From Thermodesulfobacteriales bacterium (GTDB taxonomy: Bacteria > Desulfobacterota > Thermodesulfobacteria > Thermodesulfobacteriales > Thermodesulfatatoraceae), in the NCBI GenBank assembly GCA_026985945.1, contig JALSPN010000215.1, positions 1 through 28,527 on the forward strand: 28,527 nucleotides of DNA, written 5' to 3'. Numbering within the stretch: the first letter of the stretch is position 1; the number at the start of each line of letters is the position of its first letter. Made by a program: the position numbers and the translations under genes. This document shows positions 23,514 to 28,527 of this stretch, piece after piece. The notes under the pieces were generated by a model, which was given only the letters and a program-made list of their open reading frames with translations, was not told the origin of the DNA and did no database searches.

Positions 23514-24191
23514 ATGGAAAGGACCTTTCTGGGTGCCAGATGGGTAGGGGAAGCCCTCGATCGTTACCACCACCGCCCCCCACGGGCCACTATCATGGGG
23601 AAGAGAATTATTTTTTCAAATTATCACTATCTTGCTGCCTTACTCCACATTTATACCGGCACCTTTAATCTCGCCCAGATTGCCGAACTCGCAGGCCTTC
23701 CTTTAGAAGAACTCAAATTTCATCGGGCTCAGCTCGATTTTATGACCCTGGTAGATTACCTCAAAACTAAATTTTCAGAGTGGTTTCGAGAAACCCTCAT
23801 CATGAGGGACTTTGCCCTGGAAGAATATGCCGATATTGCCTGGGAATACACCAAACTTGACGAAATGGTTCAATCTCAGATAAAAATTCCCCTCCTTGAA
23901 CGCCTGAAACACCTTACTTATGCTGGTAAAGACTGTCTCGCTGCCGGCAAGACTCTGGATACTTATGATTTGAATGTCTTCCGTCGCCTCATGTCTTTTT
24001 TTCTTCTGGCAGAAGCCATAAGACCTACTCTTAGCAGTCGTCTTGTAAGAGAAAAGGCCCTGCCAGTGGCAGAAAAGACTTTCGAAATCGGGCCTTACAA
24101 AAACTGGCAAAGAGATTCCCAGGCTCCGGAAAAAGACCTTCTAGAGGCTCTCAGGATGATTTTACGGGAGAGGACAAGTCATTTCCTTTGA
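23514..24191 (+). CDS. Conserved-looking protein of unknown function, 225 residues
   Basis: No family was recognised. The protein is soluble, mostly helical, without signal peptide or membrane segments. A stretch at about residues 52-66 (NLAQIAELAGLPLEE) has the pattern of a helix-turn-helix, followed by a basic-aromatic segment (KFHRAQLDFMTLVDYL), so it may bind nucleic acid; this is only a shape argument. The start at 23514 has no ribosome site; an in-frame ATG at 23595 is an alternative that would remove the first 27 residues. It lies 12 bases before nth on the same strand and its stop abuts the nth ribosome site, so the two are very likely co-transcribed, which weakly suggests a role near DNA repair. 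Confidence 0.75.
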   Translation: MERTFLGARWVGEALDRYHHRPPRATIMGKRIIFSNYHYLAALLHIYTGTFNLAQIAELAGLPLEELKFHRAQLDFMTLVDYLKTKFSEWFRETLIMRDFALEEYADIAWEYTKLDEMVQSQIKIPLLERLKHLTYAGKDCLAAGKTLDTYDLNVFRRLMSFFLLAEAIRPTLSSRLVREKALPVAEKTFEIGPYKNWQRDSQAPEKDLLEALRMILRERTSHFL

Positions 24192-24203
24192 GAGGAGGAA
24201 GAC

Positions 24204-24875
24204 TTGGCCCGCAAAAAGAAAGAAAAACGCGAAATATCTCTTGCAGAAAAAGAAAGACTCCTCAAAATTCTTGAAAGGCTAAAGGCTGCCTATCCTGATG
24301 CCAGGATCGCTCTCAAATTTAGCAATCCTTTAGAATTACTTGTAGCCACCATTCTTTCGGCCCAGTGTACGGACGAACGGGTAAATGAGGTCACAAAAGA
24401 ACTCTTCAAGAAATACCGCACTGCTAAAGATTACGCTAAAGCACCTTTAGAAGAGCTTGCCGAAGATATTCGCCCAACAGGGTTTTATCAACAAAAAGCC
24501 AGATATATTAAAGAGGCCGCTCGTATGATCATGGAGGAATTCGGGGGAGAAGTTCCCCGCACCATGGAAGAGATGCTTCGCCTGCCGGGAGTAGCCCGCA
24601 AGACCGCCAACATTGTCCTGGCTAATGCCTACGGAGTAGTAGAAGGAATTCCGGTGGATACCCATGTGAGAAGACTTGCTAAAAGGCTCGGGTTTTCCCA
24701 GGAAAAAGACCCCAATAAGATTGAAAAAGACCTGATGGAAATTATCCCGCAAGAAGACTGGGCCTTTATTTCCTACGTTTTTCAACAACACGGAAGAAAG
24801 ATTTGCAAGGCTCGAAAACCCCTTTGTGAAAAATGCGTTGTTAAAGATCTTTGCCCCTCTAGGGGAACGAGCTAA
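24204..24875 (+). CDS. nth: Endonuclease III, base-excision repair DNA glycosylase
   Basis: A 223-residue bifunctional glycosylase/AP lyase that removes oxidised pyrimidines. The helix-hairpin-helix LPGVARKTANIVLANA carries catalytic K133, and VDTHVRRLAKRLG carries catalytic D152. The C-terminal iron-sulfur loop has the classical C-x6-C-x2-C-x5-C spacing in CKARKPLCEKCVVKDLC. The N-terminus has a lysine-rich extension (ARKKKEKRE) beyond the E. coli protein. The start is a TTG with GAGGAGG at good spacing. Its last four bases overlap the end of the convergent 137-residue gene. Confidence 0.96.
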   Translation: MARKKKEKREISLAEKERLLKILERLKAAYPDARIALKFSNPLELLVATILSAQCTDERVNEVTKELFKKYRTAKDYAKAPLEELAEDIRPTGFYQQKARYIKEAARMIMEEFGGEVPRTMEEMLRLPGVARKTANIVLANAYGVVEGIPVDTHVRRLAKRLGFSQEKDPNKIEKDLMEIIPQEDWAFISYVFQQHGRKICKARKPLCEKCVVKDLCPSRGTS

Positions 24876-25285
24876 AAAGGAAAGCGTTTCCGGTGCCTGG
24901 AAAGAGTTTCCTGCGGGCCTATAATGGGCTCCAGAACTTCTCTTGTCCTTCCCACTACGAAACGAGCAAGCTCTACAGCTTCACAAGAGGCCTCCTCCGA
25001 AGGGTTTTGAGAAAGTTCTTCTATCCTTTGGTAAGCCTTTTCTATTTCCCGCGCCAGCCAGGGTTCACAGGCCTTATCAAGCTCTGAAAGAAGTGTTTGG
25101 AGAGAGGGTTTCTCTTTTGGTGCCTCTATTTGCACGAGAGACCATAGGGCCCGCACGGCCCGCTCGATAGCTTCCCTTGCCAGTTTGAGGGCCCGCTCCG
25201 GTTCTTTTGGCAGGGCCTCTTCTGCAGCAGCCAGCTGCTCTTCGGCATAACGATAATAGGTGCGAGCCCTGATATAGTATGGCAC
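24872..25285 (-). CDS. Small helical protein of unknown function, HEPN-like
   Basis: A 137-residue protein predicted to be almost all helical. YAEEQLAAAEEAL, then LKLAREAIERAVRALWSLV and a later long helix resemble the layout of HEPN-domain proteins, but the catalytic R-x4-6-H motif of HEPN nucleases is not evident, so this is a fold guess only. The start is a GTG immediately after the TAA of the 72-residue gene, with GGGGAAG upstream, so the two are coupled. It forms the distal end of the ftsB-like/efp cluster and converges on nth with a 4-base overlap. Confidence 0.65.
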   Translation of the reverse strand: MPYYIRARTYYRYAEEQLAAAEEALPKEPERALKLAREAIERAVRALWSLVQIEAPKEKPSLQTLLSELDKACEPWLAREIEKAYQRIEELSQNPSEEASCEAVELARFVVGRTREVLEPIIGPQETLSRHRKRFPF

Positions 25286-25504
25286 TTATTCTTCCCCGGC
25301 TTGGGCTTCTTCGTCTTCTCCCCTCAAACGGCGATAAAAGTGCTCGGTAAGCTTTTGATCTGCGATCTCACAGATTTCAAATAACACCTCTAACATATCT
25401 AACATTTCTGCCTGGCCGTCTTCAGGGCGCTCATCAAAATCTTCAAAAAAGGCGCCACTTTCAAGATACTCTTTAAACTGCTGAAGTTTCTTGAGCGTAA
25501 GCAT
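25286..25504 (-). CDS. Small acidic protein of unknown function, 72 residues
   Basis: A 72-residue protein with no recognised family. It is strongly acidic (EDFDERPEDGQAEM and the C-terminal RGEDEEAQAGEE) and predicted to be helical. Its ATG overlaps the efp stop by one base (TAATG), and its stop is directly followed by the GTG of the 137-residue gene, so it is tightly coupled on both sides. The tight coupling supports it being a real gene. It could act with the 137-residue protein. Confidence 0.6.
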   Translation of the reverse strand: MLTLKKLQQFKEYLESGAFFEDFDERPEDGQAEMLDMLEVLFEICEIADQKLTEHFYRRLRGEDEEAQAGEE

Positions 25505-26067
25505 TACTCCACCCGTTCCACGTAGCTTCCCGTGCGCGTATCCACCTTAATGACGTCACCTTCGTTAATAAAAAGCGGAACTTTGATCACCGCCCCGGTT
25601 TCCAGCTTAGCCGGTTTGGAACCGCCTGAGACCGTATCTCCCCGCACACCGGGCTCTGTCTCTACTACTTTTAGTTCTACCGTGATGGGAAGATCCACCC
25701 CGATGGGTTTGCCCTTATAGTAAAGCACTTTCACCAGGATGTTTTCCTGCAGGTATTTCCAGGCCTCTCCGAGATGATCTTTGTCAAGATAAATCTGGTC
25801 GTATTCTTCCATGTCCATAAAAACATACCGGTCGCCTTCGGCGTAAAGATACTGCATTTCTTTTTCTTCAAGATCGGGCCTTTCAAAGCGGTCTCCCGAA
25901 CGAAAATTCACTTCAAGCACTCGTCCGGTGATAAGATCCCGCAGTTTGGTCCTTACTGTGGCCTGACCTTTGGCCACCTTGGAATGCTGAAATTCAAGTA
26001 TCTCATAGGGCTTGCCCTCCCATTCTATTTTTAGACCTCGCCGAAAATCAGAGGTAGAAACGGACAT
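25504..26067 (-). CDS. efp: Translation elongation factor P
   Basis: A 187-residue, three-domain EF-P. It binds stalled ribosomes and helps form bonds in polyproline stretches. The N-terminal SDFRRGLKIEWEGKPYEI and C-terminal TGSYVERVE are typical. The tip loop HSKVAKGQAT has lysine (K33) at the position modified in E. coli (K34), pointing to a lysine-type factor; no EpmA or EpmB gene is in the window. A GTG at 26073 is in frame, but the ATG at 26067 has GGAGG five bases upstream and gives the usual N-terminus, so it is chosen. It lies 26 bases after the FtsB-like gene. Confidence 0.96.
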   Translation of the reverse strand: MSVSTSDFRRGLKIEWEGKPYEILEFQHSKVAKGQATVRTKLRDLITGRVLEVNFRSGDRFERPDLEEKEMQYLYAEGDRYVFMDMEEYDQIYLDKDHLGEAWKYLQENILVKVLYYKGKPIGVDLPITVELKVVETEPGVRGDTVSGGSKPAKLETGAVIKVPLFINEGDVIKVDTRTGSYVERVE

Positions 26068-26093
26068 GAACACCTCCTACAGTAGATTTGTCT

Positions 26094-26432
26094 TCAACGA
26101 AAGATAATCAATCGTTCGTTGTCTTTTACCAGACCGTATTTGCGCCTTGCTATTTCTTCGTAGGCTTTGGGATCCTTTTTCAGGCGAGAAATCTTGGCGG
26201 AAAGGCGGGCTTTAGTCAAGAGGAGATTTCTTTTTTGTTCTTCGAGTTTACCGATCCGATACTGCAAATAAAAATGCCCTGCAAATCCGACCAGAGCCAG
26301 GAAGACAAAACAAATAATAAAAAACTTTTTCCCCAGAAAACTTACAGAAAAAGCCCCGGGGCGCTTTCGCTTAAGAGAAAAGCCCTTTTTCCTCCTGGCA
26401 CGCGGGCGATAATAGGTCTTTACACCAGCCAT
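26094..26432 (-). CDS. FtsB/DivIC-like septum formation initiator protein
   Basis: A 112-residue bitopic membrane protein. A basic cytoplasmic N-terminus (RPRARRKKGFSLKRKR) is followed by one membrane helix at about residues 37-57 (FIICFVFLALVGFAGHF), a coiled coil (IGKLEEQKRNLLLTKARLSA) and the family-like tail ARRKYGLVKDNERLIIF. FtsB/DivIC proteins link FtsL and FtsQ in the divisome. The ATG has no ribosome site and lies only 8 bases beyond the poly-T tract of the rpoD terminator, so its expression may depend on read-through. The basic N-terminal extension is longer than in E. coli FtsB. It is upstream of efp on the same strand. Confidence 0.8.
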   Translation of the reverse strand: MAGVKTYYRPRARRKKGFSLKRKRPGAFSVSFLGKKFFIICFVFLALVGFAGHFYLQYRIGKLEEQKRNLLLTKARLSAKISRLKKDPKAYEEIARRKYGLVKDNERLIIFR

Positions 26433-26440
26433 AAAAAATC

Positions 26441-26466
26441 AAAAAAGGCGGCCTTCTGAGGCCGCC
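26441..26466 (-). terminator. Intrinsic terminator of rpoD, abutting the ftsB-like gene
   Basis: On the minus strand GGCGGCC (26466-26460) and GGCCGCC (26453-26447) pair around a 6-base loop, followed by a run of T. The hairpin shares the GGCGGCC core of the dsrC and porin-like terminators. The T tract ends about 8 bases before the ATG of the next gene. Confidence 0.92.
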
Positions 26467-26475
26467 CTCAAATGA

Positions 26476-27795
26476 TTAGTCAGAATAATATTTAAAGTGG
26501 TCCTTTTTGGTCATCTGGCGGAGCCTTGAAAGGGCCTTCTTTTCTATCTGCCGGATCCGTTCGCGAGAAACCCCAAAGCGCTTGCCGATCTCTTCAAGAG
26601 TGTATTCGCTTTCCTCCCCGATACCAAAGCGCAGGCGAATAATCTTTTCCTCCCTCGGCGAAAGGGTGGAGAGGAGGTTGCGCACCTTTTCGGAAAGATC
26701 TTTGTCTTTCACCTGTTCGTAAGGAGACGGACTTTCTTTGTTTTCTATAAAGTCTCCCAAAGTGCTGTCTTCATCCCCTATCGGGAGTTCAAGAGATACC
26801 GGCTCCTTGGAGGCCTCAAAGATGGCCAGGATTTTATCCTGAGGGATCCCGGTGCGCTCGGAGATCTCTGCCGGAGTAGGCTCCCGACCAAGCTCCTTTA
26901 CAAGCTCGTAAAAGGCCTTGAAGAACTGGCTGCGCAGCTCCAGAAAGTGCACCGGGAGCCTGATGGTCCGGGTCTTATCAAGGATGGCCCGGGTAATAGC
27001 CTGCCTGATCCACCAAGAAGCATAAGTGCTAAACTTATTGCCTTTGCTGTAGTCAAAGCGAAAGACGGCCCTCATGAGGCCCAGGTTTCCTTCCTGGATG
27101 AGATCTGCCAGAGAAAGCCCCTGCCCCATGTAACGCTTGGCAATGGAGACCACCAGCCGCAAATTGGCTTTAACCATTTCATCTTTGGCCTTCTCGATCT
27201 CTGCGGCGCGTTCTTCTATCTGGCGCAAGAGCTCGGCAATGGATTCGTCCGCGGGGTATTTTTCGTGAATCTTCCGCACGGTCCGCAACATGATATTGAG
27301 GTGGCTTTTTTTGGGCTTAAGCCCCGGGTCTCGCTTTTTCCAGAGCCTGATCTGCTCCCGCAGGGCCTCCATCTCTCGAAGTTCTGAAGGATGCTCCATA
27401 ATGGCATCCACGATAAACCGGAACCCCCCGCGAATGATCTTTGAAAGCTCCTCCTCCCTCTCAGGAGTCAGGAGCTCATACTTTCCCATCTCCCGAAGAT
27501 AGGCAGACGTAACTTCTTCGGATTCCGCAGCTGGCTCCGGCTCCGCTTCCTGAGCCACCACTTCTTCTATCTTCTTCTCAGGAGAACGCTCCGGCCATTC
27601 AGGATGACTCTTTTCAAAAAGCTGCTTCTCGTCCAGGACTTCAATGTTGTTTTTGTAGAGGAAATCAAAAATCTCTTCGATTTTTTTCGGGTCACCATAG
27701 TCTTCTGGCAAAAGATCGTTTAGCATCTCATAGGTAATAGCCCCTTCTTTGCCAGCTTCTAAGAGTTTTTCCCGCAAATCTTTCCCCTTTTTCAT
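26476..27795 (-). CDS. rpoD: Primary RNA polymerase sigma factor (sigma70 family)
   Basis: A 439-residue sigma factor, shorter than E. coli RpoD because the long non-conserved region is missing. In order: a region 1.1-like N-terminus (ITYEMLNDLLPED); region 1.2 (TSAYLREMGKYELLTPEREE); region 2 with LVVSIAKRYMGQGLSLADL, FDYSKGNKFSTYASWW and IRQAITRAI; region 3 (LGREPTPAEISERTGI); and region 4 with LRFGIGEE, YTLEEIGKRFGVSRERIRQI and EKKALSRLR. The ATG at 27795 is preferred with AGGTGA eight bases upstream; a GTG at 27807 is an alternative that adds four residues. It has its own promoter and a strong terminator. The TTGACA promoters in this window fit its region 2/4 type. Confidence 0.96.
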   Translation of the reverse strand: MKKGKDLREKLLEAGKEGAITYEMLNDLLPEDYGDPKKIEEIFDFLYKNNIEVLDEKQLFEKSHPEWPERSPEKKIEEVVAQEAEPEPAAESEEVTSAYLREMGKYELLTPEREEELSKIIRGGFRFIVDAIMEHPSELREMEALREQIRLWKKRDPGLKPKKSHLNIMLRTVRKIHEKYPADESIAELLRQIEERAAEIEKAKDEMVKANLRLVVSIAKRYMGQGLSLADLIQEGNLGLMRAVFRFDYSKGNKFSTYASWWIRQAITRAILDKTRTIRLPVHFLELRSQFFKAFYELVKELGREPTPAEISERTGIPQDKILAIFEASKEPVSLELPIGDEDSTLGDFIENKESPSPYEQVKDKDLSEKVRNLLSTLSPREEKIIRLRFGIGEESEYTLEEIGKRFGVSRERIRQIEKKALSRLRQMTKKDHFKYYSD

Positions 27796-27851
27796 AACAA
27801 CAATCACCTGCCCCTTTGGTGACTTATTTTGCCAAAATTTTAAGCTTTAAA

Positions 27852-27880
27852 TATTTAACACTAAATTTATTTTTCGGCAA
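27852..27880 (-). promoter_or_regulatory. Probable promoter of rpoD
   Basis: On the minus strand TTGCCG at 27880-27875, a 17-base spacer and TAAATA at 27857-27852, in an AT-rich stretch, about 57 bases before the chosen ATG. Both boxes are one or two bases off consensus. Confidence 0.45.
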
Positions 27881-27944
27881 CTTTTCATGATAAATAAAAA
27901 CCCAAATTCCCGGTTAATTCTCTATCCCTTTGAAGGAGTCCAGT

Positions 27945-28045
27945 TTCCCCCTCCCTGCTAGGGAGGGGGAAGGGGTGGGTGAAAGTTGGCGCAGATTGCT
28001 GAGCTTTCACCCGCTCCCCGGCCTTTCCCTTTAGGGGGGAGGGAG
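27945..28045. repeat. GC-rich palindromic element, REP/MITE-like
   Basis: A compact inverted repeat. TTCCCCCTCCCT (27945-27956) and AGGGAGGGGGAA (27960-27971) form a perfect 12-bp stem with a 3-base loop. GGGTGAAAG (27977-27985) pairs with CTTTCACCC (28004-28012) around an 18-base centre, with GGGG at 27972-27975 pairing with CCCC at 28016-28019. A third small hairpin lies at 28027-28037 (CCCTTTAGGGG), and the left-edge CCCCCTCCC is complementary to the right-edge GGGGGAGGG. The rest of the 433-base gap between rpoD and the next gene is AT-rich and shows no gene. A dispersed repeat is likely by its form, but no second copy is in the window. Confidence 0.7.
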
Positions 28046-28228
28046 ATCCAATTCTCCACTCGCTATTAGATAAGACCCGGGAGCTTTTTCTCCTCCCCTA
28101 CCCGGAAATTTATTTATGATAAAATTAGTTACCAATTTTTTGTTTGTAAAGATTCTAAAATTAAAATTTCTTAAGCAAGAATTCTCTATTGCAAGATTAG
28201 AAATTACGGCTAAAAGTCAAGGCAGTTT

Positions 28229-28527
28229 ATGACGGATCTGGAAAGAAAAAGGCTTGAAAAGATACTTTATTACATTTTAGGTTGCCGGCCCGACGAATTT
28301 GGCCTCTTTTTGGAAGAAGGCTTCGTCAAATTGAAGGAACTCCTTAAAGTTCTCAACGAAACAGAGGGTTTTAAAGACGTAAGGCTTAAAAAGCTGCAGG
28401 ACTTTTTTCTGATATTCAAACCGGAACGATTTGAGTTTCACGAAGATAAGAAACTGGTTCGGGTGAAAAAGGAATTTGCCAAACCCGAGATCTATAAAAC
28501 CGTTCTGGAGGAAGCCCCACCTTTCAT
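28229..28527 (+). CDS. Possible RNA 2'-phosphotransferase (Tpt1/KptA family), N-terminal part only
   Basis: The first 99 codons of a gene that runs off the window. The start MTDLERKRLEKILYYILGCRP and the following DEFGLFLEEGFVKLKELLKVL resemble the N-terminal winged-helix domain of Tpt1/KptA proteins (pattern: lsk-LsyvLRHdP, GL-L-eeGwv-l-eLl). These remove a 2'-phosphate from RNA using NAD+. FEFHEDKKLVRV is also consistent. The catalytic domain is outside the window, so the assignment is tentative; another winged-helix protein is possible. AAGG lies six bases before the ATG at 28229. Confidence 0.6.
   Translation, partial: MTDLERKRLEKILYYILGCRPDEFGLFLEEGFVKLKELLKVLNETEGFKDVRLKKLQDFFLIFKPERFEFHEDKKLVRVKKEFAKPEIYKTVLEEAPPF

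Noticed and set aside
1..28527. CRISPR arrays, insertion sequences or phage genes
   Set aside because: No regularly spaced repeats, transposase, integrase or phage structural genes were found; the only repeat-like element is the palindrome at 27945-28045.

Overview
The window looks like part of the chromosome of a Gram-negative, probably thermophilic, sulfur-compound-reducing bacterium. The best guess is a member of the Thermodesulfobacteriota. The basis is a canonical DsrC with both C-terminal cysteines, two large outer-membrane proteins, a CcsA/CcsB-type cytochrome c maturation protein, a Tat-exported CISM-type molybdoenzyme (degraded here), and a housekeeping set (GlnE, EF-P, RpoD, endonuclease III). 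The lineage is inferred; no 16S rRNA gene is present.

Layout. 1-2460 (minus): the 5' part of glnE, overlapping the end of a ccsA/ccsB-type gene. 2508-10230 (plus): a gene run of hybrid histidine kinase, nitroreductase, LivH- and LivM-type permeases, a second histidine kinase, a HIT-family protein and a radical SAM protein. The last three junctions overlap or nearly overlap, and the radical SAM gene appears to use a CTG start inside a CTGA overlap. 10332-14420 (plus): dsrC, a porin-like protein and a DUF3373-like outer-membrane protein, each followed by a strong intrinsic terminator. 14509-18551 (minus): a transglutaminase-like exported protein and a Tat-dependent Fe-S/molybdopterin oxidoreductase locus related to tetrathionate/polysulfide reductases. 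That locus carries three single-base frame changes at short homopolymers, one in-frame amber codon, no usable start for the catalytic part and one lost Fe-S cysteine. It is most likely a decaying pseudogene, perhaps of an originally fused protein.

18597-20201 (plus): cstA. 20165-23326 (minus): queE, a methyl-accepting chemotaxis protein, queD, tRNA-Cys and tRNA-Met(CAT), probably transcribed from the tRNA end. 23514-24875 (plus): an unknown 225-residue protein and nth. 24872-27880 (minus): rpoD with its promoter and terminator, then a FtsB/DivIC-like gene, efp and two small unknown genes. 27881-28228 holds no gene but contains a compact palindromic GC-rich element of about 100 bp. 28229 to the end (plus) is the start of a gene whose product resembles the N-terminus of Tpt1/KptA RNA 2'-phosphotransferases.

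Most of the window is ordinary housekeeping and respiratory gene content. The points that most deserve a second look are the multiply lesioned, possibly fused molybdoenzyme; the CTG-start radical SAM gene; the two kinases bracketing an orphan LivHM permease pair; queD sitting 9 nt behind a tRNA; and the palindromic element near the right end.
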